Shown: piece by piece, positions 1 through 5,997 of the stretch
How the letters are laid out: each line of letters begins with the position of its first letter
How positions within the stretch are numbered: the stretch's first letter is position 1
Assembly: GCA_900553845.1 (NCBI GenBank)
Contig: USEW01000108.1
Span: forward strand, 1 to 6,620
DNA: 6,620 nt
Origin: an uncultured bacterium
GTDB lineage: Bacteria; Cyanobacteriota; Vampirovibrionia; Gastranaerophilales; Gastranaerophilaceae
Direction: 5' to 3'
Made by a program: the position numbers and the translations under genes
The notes under the pieces: model-generated
What the model saw: the letters and a program-made list of their open reading frames with translations, nothing else
What the model was told of the DNA's origin: nothing
The model's database searches: none

Positions 1-43
1 ATAATTATAAAAATAATTATAAATAAATATATTAATCGCTTTA

Positions 44-68
44 CTTAAACTTATTCGGTAGGTTTAAG
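44..68 (+). terminator. Hairpin, possible terminator of an upstream plus-strand gene
   Basis: CTTAAACTTA (44-53) pairs with TAGGTTTAAG (59-68) over 10 bp, including one U-G wobble, around the five-base loop TTCGG. The wobble pairs only in the plus-strand transcript (it is an A-C mismatch on the minus strand), so an RNA read left to right is favoured. The downstream stretch 69-87 is T-rich but interrupted (ATTGTTTTAACATTTTTTA). The stem is poor in G+C, so it would be a weak intrinsic terminator. The gene it would end lies outside the window. Confidence 0.4.
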
Positions 69-123
69 ATTGTTTTAACATTTTTTAATATAATAAAAAA
101 GTAAAGTATTATGTAATGTTCTA

Positions 124-153
124 TTTAACAAGAATTAATTAAACTTGTTTAAA
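124..153. promoter_or_regulatory. Inverted repeat over the -35 region of the cimA promoter, possible operator
   Basis: TTTAACAAG (124-132) is mirrored by CTTGTTTAAA (144-153), with a perfect AACAAG/CTTGTT core, one unpaired T in the right arm and an 11-base AT spacer. The dyad covers the place where the -35 element of the cimA promoter should be (about 137-142) and ends seven bases before the -10. A protein bound here would block or replace -35 contacts. The regulator is unknown, and short AT-rich dyads can arise by chance in such a genome. Confidence 0.35.
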
Positions 154-156
154 TTG

Positions 157-165
157 TGTTATAAT
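157..165 (+). promoter_or_regulatory. Extended -10 promoter for cimA
   Basis: TGTTATAAT (157-165) is a perfect TATAAT hexamer preceded by the TGn extended -10 motif. No good -35 stands 17 bp upstream (AATTAA at 137-142), which is usual for extended -10 promoters. The predicted transcription start is near 172, giving a leader of about 31 bases before the ATG at 203. That is too short for an attenuator or riboswitch. Confidence 0.6.
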
Positions 166-202
166 ATTAAAAGACTTACCACGTGAGAAAATGAGGAATA
201 AA

Positions 203-1864
203 ATGATTGAATATACATCAAGTCAAAAAAAAATCGAAATATACGACACAACTTTACGTGACGGTGCTCAAAGTGAGGGTATTAATTTTTCGGTAAGTGA
301 TAAGTTAAAAATTGTTAAGCTGCTTGATGAATTTGGTGTTTCGTATATTGAACTAGGATGGTTTGGTGCAAATAATGTTGATAATGAAGTTTTTCAAAAA
401 ATAAGCAACACTAAATTAAAGAATGCAAAGATAACTTGTTTTGGCTGTACTCGTAAACCTAACATAAATGTTCAGGATGATGAGGTTATAAAAAATCTTA
501 TCCGTGCAAATACATCAGCTGTAACTATTTTTGGAAAAACATGGGATTTTCATGTGACAAACGCTATAAACACTACATTAAATGAAAATCTAAATATGAT
601 TTATGATAGTATTAAATATTTAAGCGAAAAGAGGAAAACTGTATTCTTTGATTGTGAACATTTTTTTGACGGATTTAAAGCAAATAGCGAATATTCTCTT
701 TTATGTTGTAAAACAGCATTGCTTGGGGGCGCTAAGCGCATAATATTGTGTGATACAAACGGTGGAACCCAGAATAATGAAATATATAATATAACAAAAA
801 AAGTATACGAATATTTGGATATGATTGCCAAAAATAACAATATAAAGGAATTTGGAATAGGTATTCATGCTCATAATGACAATGAAATGGCAGTAGCAAA
901 TAGTATAGCTGCAATTGATGGTGGAGCTTGTCAAATTCAAGGCACCATAAACGGCTATGGTGAACGTTGCGGCAATGCAAATTTATGTTCAATAATACCA
1001 TTACTTCAATTAAAGCGAGGGTTTAATATTGTTGGTGATAATATACAACAATTAACAAATGTTGCAAACACTATTGGCGAAATTTCGAATATTCCGGTAA
1101 ATGCCAATATGCCTTTTGTGGGCTTAAGCGCGTTTGCTCATAAAGCGGGAGTTCATGCAAGTGCAGTTGTCAAAAACTCATCAACCTATGAACATATTGA
1201 CCCTCAAACTGTGGGCAATAACCGCAAAATTCTTATTTCTGACCAGGCTGGAACAGCGTCGTTAAAAGAAAAATTAAAAAATCTAAAACTTATAAACGAT
1301 GATGACATAAATTTTAATGATATTCCAAAGATTATTGATAAAATCAAAACACTCGAATGGGAAGGATATGCTTTTGAAGGAGCAGATGCTTCTTTTGAAC
1401 TTTTAGTTATGGATATTTTAAATATTAAACCAAAATATTTTGATATTTTAGGATTTAGGATGATTGGCGACACGTTTAATAATAACTTAAATGAAATAAA
1501 TACCGAAGCTTCTATAAAGTTAAAAATTGATGAAAATATTATCCACACGGTATCAGAAGGATATGGACCTGTAAATAGTATTGATATGGCAATAAGAAAA
1601 GCGCTAAAAGATGTTTATCCTCAAATTAACTCGTTTAAGTTAAGTGATTTTAAAGTCCGAATTTTAGACTCAAAATCAGGAACAGCAGCTAAAGTTCGGG
1701 TAAATATTGAGACAACAGACGGCAAAACAGTCTGGGATACTGTTGGTGTAAATGAAAATATAATTGTTGCATCTTTTAAGGCGATAATGGATAGTATTGT
1801 TTATGGGCTTTGTTCTTATTCACAGTCTATATCGAACGATAAGCTTCGAGAAGAGATAAGTTAA
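203..1864 (+). CDS. cimA: (R)-citramalate synthase, CimA type
   Basis: This enzyme condenses pyruvate with acetyl-CoA to (R)-citramalate, the first step of the threonine-independent route to 2-oxobutanoate and isoleucine, in the cytoplasm. The start at 203 is preferred because GAGGA (193-197) lies five bases upstream. An in-frame ATG at 191 would add four residues but has only a poor, too-close GAG. In the 553-residue product the HMGL-like TIM barrel fills about 10-285. It opens with IYDTTLRDGAQSEG, which holds the catalytic Arg and metal-binding Asp (R19, D20), continues with IFGKTWDFHV, and has metal-ligand histidines in GIHAHND (H222, H224) and GYGERCGNANL at 251-261. HKAGVHASAV (313-322) and TYEHIDP mark the linker. 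About 405-545 is the LeuA-type dimer/allosteric domain, implying feedback control. IFGKTWDFHV, TYEHIDP and the pattern GERCGNANL favour the CimA (TIGR00977-like) branch over 2-isopropylmalate or homocitrate synthase. The 3' end overlaps the convergent sigma gene by 38 bases. Confidence 0.93.
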   Translation: MIEYTSSQKKIEIYDTTLRDGAQSEGINFSVSDKLKIVKLLDEFGVSYIELGWFGANNVDNEVFQKISNTKLKNAKITCFGCTRKPNINVQDDEVIKNLIRANTSAVTIFGKTWDFHVTNAINTTLNENLNMIYDSIKYLSEKRKTVFFDCEHFFDGFKANSEYSLLCCKTALLGGAKRIILCDTNGGTQNNEIYNITKKVYEYLDMIAKNNNIKEFGIGIHAHNDNEMAVANSIAAIDGGACQIQGTINGYGERCGNANLCSIIPLLQLKRGFNIVGDNIQQLTNVANTIGEISNIPVNANMPFVGLSAFAHKAGVHASAVVKNSSTYEHIDPQTVGNNRKILISDQAGTASLKEKLKNLKLINDDDINFNDIPKIIDKIKTLEWEGYAFEGADASFELLVMDILNIKPKYFDILGFRMIGDTFNNNLNEINTEASIKLKIDENIIHTVSEGYGPVNSIDMAIRKALKDVYPQINSFKLSDFKVRILDSKSGTAAKVRVNIETTDGKTVWDTVGVNENIIVASFKAIMDSIVYGLCSYSQSISNDKLREEIS

Positions 1865-2729
1865 ACTTATCCTCACGTATTTTCCTTAATGCCCGCTTTT
1901 CGGTTTGGCGTATACATTCCTTTGTAACTCCGTATATATTGCCAATTTCTTCCAATGTTTTTTTAGCTAAATTATTTAAACCATAACGAAACATTAAAAC
2001 ATTTCGTTCTTTTTGTTTAAGCTTTGAAACTATAAATTCAATATCACTTTTTAAATATTCAATATCATTATCAATATTTTTTGATGATTTTTCATCAACT
2101 AAAATTTCATTCAATGTCATATTTGAACCGTTAAAATTAAGCTCAAAATCACTTTCAATTGAAATTGTTTTTACATAGGCATTTAAATAAAGGTCAATTT
2201 TACTTTTATCAATATTCATTTCTTTTGCAACGACTTCGTTGTTAATTTGACAATTATATTCTTTTTCAAGTTTATGTTTAATTTTTGAAAATTTAGCTAA
2301 AGTTTCTTGAATATAAACAGGTATTTTGAAAACTCTTGATTGTTCTGAAATTGCTTTATATATAGCTTGTTTTACCCACCAGGTTGCATAAGTTGAAAAT
2401 CTATAGCCTAATTTATAATTATATTTTTCAACAGCGACCATTAACCCCAGATTTCCTTCCTGAATTAAGTCAATCAAAGGCATATTTGAAGTATACAAAA
2501 GTTTTTTTGCAATATTAACAGATAAATAAAGGTTGGAGCTTAAAAGTTCTTTTTTGGCATTTTCATCACCATCATATATTTTTTTAGCAAGTTCAAGTTC
2601 CTCTTTTTTATTAAGTTTGGGGATTTTTCGGATTTTTTTAATATATGCAGATAAAATATCATCCACTTCGTCTTTTAAGCCTGCATTGTTTTCATACGGT
2701 TTTGATAACGCCATAGATTTTGTAGTCAT
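1827..2729 (-). CDS. RpoD-family (sigma-70) RNA polymerase sigma factor, probably alternative
   Basis: Sigma factors bind core RNA polymerase and direct it to promoters. The 300-residue product has region 1.2 at about 22-52, region 2 at 65-136 (DLIQEGNLGL 87-96 for core binding; FSTYATWWVKQAI 111-123 for -10 melting), region 3 at about 137-205, and region 4 at 231-287 with the -35-reading helix-turn-helix TLEEIGNIYGVTKECIRQ. There is no long region 1.1, and 300 residues is short for a housekeeping RpoD, so a group 2-like alternative factor is likely. Aligned by eye to E. coli RpoD, Q437 is kept (Q121), but T440 is Tyr (Y124), H455 is Tyr (Y139) and R584 is Lys (K270), so promoter preference may differ from the housekeeping factor. 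The start is firm: GGAG (2737-2740) is seven bases before the ATG. A strong regulated-looking promoter lies about 230 bases upstream. Being the sole primary sigma of a reduced genome is not excluded. Confidence 0.9.
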   Translation of the reverse strand: MTTKSMALSKPYENNAGLKDEVDDILSAYIKKIRKIPKLNKKEELELAKKIYDGDENAKKELLSSNLYLSVNIAKKLLYTSNMPLIDLIQEGNLGLMVAVEKYNYKLGYRFSTYATWWVKQAIYKAISEQSRVFKIPVYIQETLAKFSKIKHKLEKEYNCQINNEVVAKEMNIDKSKIDLYLNAYVKTISIESDFELNFNGSNMTLNEILVDEKSSKNIDNDIEYLKSDIEFIVSKLKQKERNVLMFRYGLNNLAKKTLEEIGNIYGVTKECIRQTEKRALRKIREDKFNLSLLEAYRSI

Positions 2730-2923
2730 AATTTTTCTCCTTTTTTATTTAACGGGCTTAGGATTTTGCCTTAAAGCTAGAACACCCTTTTTTGTAAAAA
2801 TTTGTTTTAAATATGCATACTTATATTTTTTTCACCAATATGATTTATTTATAAGGTAAAAAATTTTTTATGCATTACAATTAAAGCCTTTAAAAAGCTT
2901 TAGATTAGGTTATTATTTTAAGT

Positions 2924-2934
2924 TTTGTAACAAA
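2924..2934. promoter_or_regulatory. Dyad TTTGTAACAAA, copy A, possible operator half of a pair
   Basis: TTTGT-A-ACAAA is a perfect inverted repeat with a one-base centre. The match to copy B (2991-3001) extends by one base to TTTGTAACAAAA. On the minus strand it sits about 17-28 bases downstream of the predicted sigma-gene transcription start. No regulator can be named. Confidence 0.4.
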
Positions 2935-2970
2935 AATGATATATTAAGTATATACTTAATATATCATTTT
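2933..2970. repeat. Perfect 38-bp palindrome over the sigma-gene promoter
   Basis: The left arm AAAATGATATATTAAGTAT (2933-2951) is followed directly by its exact reverse complement (2952-2970), so all 38 bases are self-complementary without a mismatch or spacer. It could extrude as a cruciform, form a long AT stem in RNA from either strand, or bind a dimeric protein. On the minus strand it contains the -10 of the sigma promoter, and its centre coincides with the predicted start of transcription. It lies 83 bases beyond the GH57 stop, so a role as a weak terminator or mRNA 3'-end stabiliser for that gene is the main alternative. The pure A/T stem and lack of a clean T-run argue against a standard intrinsic terminator. 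Confidence 0.8.
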
Positions 2971-2986
2971 ATTTAATATTTTTCAA
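2958..2986 (-). promoter_or_regulatory. Sigma-70-type promoter of the sigma-factor gene
   Basis: Read on the minus strand, TTGAAA (2986-2981) is followed by a 17-base spacer and TATATT (2963-2958), with TG one base before the -10 (an extended -10). This is the best promoter in the interval. Predicted start is near 2951, giving a leader of about 220 bases to the ATG at 2729. Copy B of the TTTGTAACAAA dyad ends four bases upstream of the -35, and the -10 lies inside the 38-bp palindrome. Confidence 0.55.
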
Positions 2987-2990
2987 GTGA

Positions 2991-3001
2991 TTTGTAACAA
3001 A
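2991..3001. promoter_or_regulatory. Dyad TTTGTAACAAA, copy B, possible operator half of a pair
   Basis: Identical to copy A at 2924-2934 and in the same orientation, with 67 bases between matching positions. It lies immediately upstream of the -35 of the sigma promoter on the minus strand, a typical place for an activator or a looping repressor. Confidence 0.4.
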
Positions 3002-3053
3002 ATGTTAAATATTATTTGAAAAAATATACTTTATAATTAACTTTTTTTAAAAA

Positions 3054-5597
3054 TTATGAAACTTTTTCGCATTTATCATATTTTAAAATAAGTTCCCGAT
3101 AAAAGTTAGTATCAACATTTAATTTTTTACCGACTTCAAGCAAGAGATAAATAAGTTTTCTATCTTCATCTTTAGTTTCGCTTGTATTTATTTCGCATAT
3201 AAGTTCATTAATTTTATAGTAAATTTTACTAAAATAAATACTTTGCATTTCGGATATATTAACATCAAGTTCAAGTTCATCAATTTGTTTAAATAATTTC
3301 AATAAACCTTCAACTCTTTGAATTTCGAGGTTTTTAGAGAGTTTGAACATTTTATACGTAAGAAGCTTGGAAAAAATTTCACTTGATTTTGTTTTATCAA
3401 GAGTTATACCGACTTTTTCTGCTTCAATAATTATGTTTTTTGCTTCGTCTATTGAATCGTCGTCAAAATATTTGCCACACATTTCAATAATATTATTAAA
3501 TTTTCTGGTCAAATTATATTGTGCAGCGATTTTAAATTCATCTGGTATTTTCATCCCTAAAGACTGTAGATGGTAAATAGAGCCTTTGTTCTCATCATAA
3601 ATTTCTTGATAGGTATTTGAGAATTTATTTAAAGTATCTTTCATTAAAATGTTTAAAATTTGACGACGTTCCTCCAAGAACACATCCTTTAAAGTGAAAT
3701 ATGAAGTTCCAAATTGCTCGTCAAGTTTACGGATAATGCTTGTGACCGGTTCTTCCATATATATTCTTATCAAATCTTCTTTAACCTGTTCAAAATCCAT
3801 TGACTCATTATATTTTTTAATTGCACAATGGAAATCGCCACCTGCAAACTGAAGAAGAGCAAACACAATATCAGATTTTTCGTTTGTCACAACAGATTTT
3901 ATTTCTAAGTGTCCCATAACAAGATTATCAGTATTTTTTGTAACCTTTTTATAATCGAGTTGTTTAACGGTATAACTATATAACGTTGTTTCTTCATCAA
4001 AATCTTCATATATAGACTTTAACGCCCATAACGAAGCTATCTGTTTTAAAGTAACAATGCAGGGTTTAACGAATTTATTATAAACATCCCGTCCATTGCC
4101 CATTTTAGGTATATTACTTTGGGCATCTTCTAAAATATCCAAAAATTGAGCTTCATAATTTTCGTCGGTAAAATCAGAAGCAAGCTGCATAGCAAAAGCA
4201 GCATACTTTAGTATTTGAACTGGCTCAAGCCCTGATAATTCGGCAAAAAACCAACCACAGCTTGTAAACATAAGCATAGCTTGACGTTGAATTTCAAGAA
4301 GTTTTAGCGCATTAACTTTATCACTTTCACTAAACTCACGGTTTTCAAGAAGTACTTTTGAAAAGAATTTTTTAATATTTGAATCATTTCTATCCAAAAT
4401 TACGTCAATATATTGATTTCGAGCTTCCCATACATCTTTAAAATACTTTTTACCTTCATTTTCAAAAAGTATAACTAACTTATCACGTAAAAAATTTAAA
4501 GCATTACGAAGCGGACATCTCCATTTTTGATTCCAATATGGCTCGCCTCCTGTTTGACAGCCGCAATCATTTCTCCAGCGTTCGACACCATGGAAACAAC
4601 TCCAGCTTGATGCTTGTTTTATTTCAACTTCATATTTAACTTCATTTTCGCTTAAAAATTCAGCATAATTTGAAAGTTTAAACCCTTCATCATCAGCTTT
4701 AACTCGAAGAGCATAAGCAAGCGCCATATCGCCAAATTTTGTGTGATGGCCGTAACTTTCGCCATCAGTAGCAATATTGACAATTTGCGGCTCCTCTCTA
4801 TTTTGGTCAATTCCGTCTTTTAAACGATGTATAAATTTATTACCATCAGATAATAAATTATCAAACGCTACCGATTTTGAAATAGCTCCATCATAAAAGA
4901 ACAAATCAACATATTTACGTTCTTCTGCTCCATTTTCTTTTAAATTTTCATCTTGTTTAATATAGTACCTATAAGGACGTCTCGGGTCAATATTTCCCCA
5001 TGATACATCTTCCCAATTATTCGTTCCCATTTTGCGCACTCTATCAGCCTGGAATGGCGACAATACCGTAAATTTTATCCCGTTTTGAGCCAATACTTTT
5101 AATGTTTCATCATCAACGGCCGTTTCAGCAAGCCACATGCCTTCAGGGTTTCTTCCAAAACGATATTTAAAATCCATTATCCCCCATATAACTTGCGTTT
5201 GTTTATCACGATAATTTGCAAGTGGCATAATCATATGGTTATAAACCTGACCCATTGCATTACCGTGTCCGTTATGCTCATGAACGCTTTTTATATCAGC
5301 TTTTATAATTCGTTCGTAAGCGTTAGGCGAATGTTTTTCCATCCAAGACATTAATGTTGCACCAAAATTAAAACTCATAAGTTCATAATTATTGACTAAA
5401 TCAAGAACTTTATTCTCGCAATTAACAATTTTAGACACGGAATTTGGATTATAACATTCATATGTAATCCTTTCATTCCAATCATGAAAGGGACTTGCAC
5501 TATCCTGTTGTTCAATGGCTTCAAGCCATGGATTTTCACGCGGGGGTTGGTAGAAATGCCCATGGACTACTAAATATGGTTTACTTTTTTTTGTCAT
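3054..5597 (-). CDS. Glycoside hydrolase family 57 protein with DUF3536-type C-terminal region
   Basis: GH57 enzymes are retaining alpha-glucan hydrolases or transglycosylases; the exact substrate of the DUF3536 branch (COG1449-like) is not established to my knowledge. The start at 5597 is preferred: GGAG (5607-5610) stands nine bases upstream, whereas a GTG at 5612 overlaps that site. In the 847-residue product the N-terminal catalytic barrel (about 6-335) begins with HGHFYQPPREN, the GH57 motif 1. PEGMWLAET holds the expected nucleophile E158 (motif 3), and NIATDGESYGHH holds the expected acid/base D278 (motif 4), so the core looks active. SWSCFHGVERWRNDCGC (331-347) marks entry to the DUF3536-type region, roughly 340-630. 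The remaining 200 or so residues are charged and helical, with nothing I recognise. No signal peptide is seen, so it probably acts in the cytoplasm, for example on storage glucan. It stands alone, with long gaps on both sides. Confidence 0.88.
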   Translation of the reverse strand: MTKKSKPYLVVHGHFYQPPRENPWLEAIEQQDSASPFHDWNERITYECYNPNSVSKIVNCENKVLDLVNNYELMSFNFGATLMSWMEKHSPNAYERIIKADIKSVHEHNGHGNAMGQVYNHMIMPLANYRDKQTQVIWGIMDFKYRFGRNPEGMWLAETAVDDETLKVLAQNGIKFTVLSPFQADRVRKMGTNNWEDVSWGNIDPRRPYRYYIKQDENLKENGAEERKYVDLFFYDGAISKSVAFDNLLSDGNKFIHRLKDGIDQNREEPQIVNIATDGESYGHHTKFGDMALAYALRVKADDEGFKLSNYAEFLSENEVKYEVEIKQASSWSCFHGVERWRNDCGCQTGGEPYWNQKWRCPLRNALNFLRDKLVILFENEGKKYFKDVWEARNQYIDVILDRNDSNIKKFFSKVLLENREFSESDKVNALKLLEIQRQAMLMFTSCGWFFAELSGLEPVQILKYAAFAMQLASDFTDENYEAQFLDILEDAQSNIPKMGNGRDVYNKFVKPCIVTLKQIASLWALKSIYEDFDEETTLYSYTVKQLDYKKVTKNTDNLVMGHLEIKSVVTNEKSDIVFALLQFAGGDFHCAIKKYNESMDFEQVKEDLIRIYMEEPVTSIIRKLDEQFGTSYFTLKDVFLEERRQILNILMKDTLNKFSNTYQEIYDENKGSIYHLQSLGMKIPDEFKIAAQYNLTRKFNNIIEMCGKYFDDDSIDEAKNIIIEAEKVGITLDKTKSSEIFSKLLTYKMFKLSKNLEIQRVEGLLKLFKQIDELELDVNISEMQSIYFSKIYYKINELICEINTSETKDEDRKLIYLLLEVGKKLNVDTNFYRELILKYDKCEKVS

Positions 5598-5621
5598 TAT
5601 ACATATCTCCACTTATTTATT

Positions 5622-5650
5622 ATTGTATTGATTCATCAATGTGTAATAAA
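5622..5650 (-). promoter_or_regulatory. Weak candidate promoter for the GH57 gene, with an internal dyad
   Basis: On the minus strand TACAAT (5627-5622) could be a -10, with TTTATT (5650-5645) 17 bases upstream as a poor -35. Between and partly over them lies the perfect dyad ATTGAT-GA-ATCAAT (5640-5627). The start would be near 5615, just before the Shine-Dalgarno site. The elements are weak and AT-rich, so this is only a suggestion; the promoter could instead lie beyond the G+C-rich island. Confidence 0.25.
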
Positions 5651-5719
5651 CTTAACTTGTGCCAATCCATACGCTGACACGAACAATTATCACTATCTTG
5701 AATTTTCTTCGAGCTCAAA

Positions 5720-5748
5720 GCACTGTGCCTGTCGCACTTCGTGCTGTC
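5720..5748. repeat. Imperfect tandem pair of small hairpin units
   Basis: Two adjacent units, GCACTGTGCCTGTC (5720-5733) and GCACTTCGTGCTGTC (5734-5748), share the plan GCAC-loop-GTGC followed by a TGTC tail. Each GCAC/GTGC pair forms a four-base stem. The second has the loop TTC (GAA on the minus strand). The pair looks like a local duplication inside the G+C-rich element. Confidence 0.55.
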
Positions 5749-5753
5749 GGCTC

Positions 5754-5794
5754 CGGCTTTTCGCTCCCCGGGACTTCGCCCGTCCGAAAATCCG
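5754..5794. repeat. Nested imperfect hairpin in the G+C-rich element
   Basis: CGG-C-TTTTCG (5754-5763) pairs with CGAAAA-T-CCG (5785-5794): nine pairs with one mismatch. Inside, after an asymmetric internal loop, CGGG (5769-5772) pairs with CCCG (5779-5782) around the loop ACTTCG. The fold is possible on either strand. There is no trailing T-run, so it does not look like an intrinsic terminator. Confidence 0.6.
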
Positions 5795-5997
5795 CTTAAC
5801 GAAACATTGTCAAAGCCAAGTTTGTTTGAGTATCGAGAAAACCCTTTAGGGTACGGATTTGTACGCCACGTCTAAAAGGCTTTTATATATTTAGTATTAG
5901 TAAATACTTTCAAATCTTTAATTATATCCTTTTATTGCTTTATTTTCATGCATTAACATTGTTTTATTTTATTCTTGTTTTGAATTCAATCGTTAAT

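Larger units (their letters stand above)
2730..3053. other. Gene-free regulatory interval between the sigma and GH57 genes
   Basis: No coding region is supported in these 324 bases. From the sigma side they hold the sigma Shine-Dalgarno site (2737-2740), a leader of about 220 bases, and a small inverted repeat TAAAGC/GCTTTA (2882-2887 and 2897-2902, nine-base loop). Beyond these are the dyads, palindrome and promoter listed separately. Between the GH57 stop (3054) and the palindrome the DNA is almost pure A/T, without a G+C-rich terminator. GH57 transcription may therefore end at the palindrome or run on into the sigma gene. Confidence 0.7.
5702..5875. other. G+C-rich structured element of unknown kind (dispersed repeat, small RNA or gene remnant)
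   Basis: Bases 5711-5800 are 61 percent G+C (55 of 90 by count), set in surroundings that are mostly A/T, and they are dense in short inverted repeats (listed separately). Further right, CCCTTTAGGG (5842-5851) is another small dyad. Both strands stay open for long stretches. The plus strand is open from 5702 to a TAA at 5873-5875 (57 codons, no ATG start). The minus strand is open from 5871 to a TAA at 5622-5620 (83 codons, with no ATG until near the end). Directly upstream in the same minus-strand frame is a TAG at 5874-5872, preceded by 19 more open codons. This could be an imported or dispersed palindromic element, a non-coding RNA gene, or the tail of a decayed gene. I do not recognise the sequence. 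Confidence 0.5.
5598..5997. other. Long interval without a clear gene between the GH57 and exported-protein genes
   Basis: These 400 bases hold the GH57 ribosome site and a weak promoter (5598-5650), a transitional stretch (5651-5701), the G+C-rich element (5702-5875), and an AT-rich tail (5876-5997). The tail contains short inverted repeats: TAAAAG/CTTTTA at 5873-5885 and AGTATT/AATACT at 5893-5908. No terminator with a T-run is evident after the exported-protein gene. No tRNA, RNase P, SRP or tmRNA signature was found on either strand. Confidence 0.6.

Noticed and set aside
191..202. Upstream ATG at 191 as the cimA start
   Set aside because: Only a weak GAG three bases away supports it, while the ATG at 203 has GAGGA at ideal spacing. 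The upstream four residues would encode the ribosome site itself.
601..1548. Several minus-strand open frames of 79-114 codons inside cimA
   Set aside because: They are antisense to a strongly conserved coding sequence, have no ribosome sites and give implausible peptides.
2533..2859. 108-codon plus-strand open frame over the 5' end of the sigma gene
   Set aside because: It is antisense to the sigma N terminus and runs into its promoter region. The hydrophobic, Ser/Phe-rich peptide is the usual antisense shadow of a Lys/Glu-rich gene.
2882..2902. TAAAGC/GCTTTA inverted repeat in the sigma leader as a terminator or riboswitch
   Set aside because: Six pairs with a nine-base loop, low G+C and no following T-run in either direction; too weak to call.
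5598..5612. GTG at 5612 as the GH57 start
   Set aside because: The GTG overlaps the GGAG Shine-Dalgarno site that serves the ATG at 5597, and the five added residues are not part of the conserved family.
5628..5849. Cys-rich 73-codon plus-strand open frame starting with TTG across the G+C-rich island
   Set aside because: The start is TTG without a Shine-Dalgarno site and lies within the GH57 upstream region. The frame is open mainly because the G+C-rich stretch lacks stop codons. No recognisable protein features.
5702..5875. Island as tRNA, RNase P RNA, SRP RNA or tmRNA
   Set aside because: No GGTTCRA T-arm, no CCA end, and none of the conserved RNase P, SRP or tmRNA cores were found on either strand.
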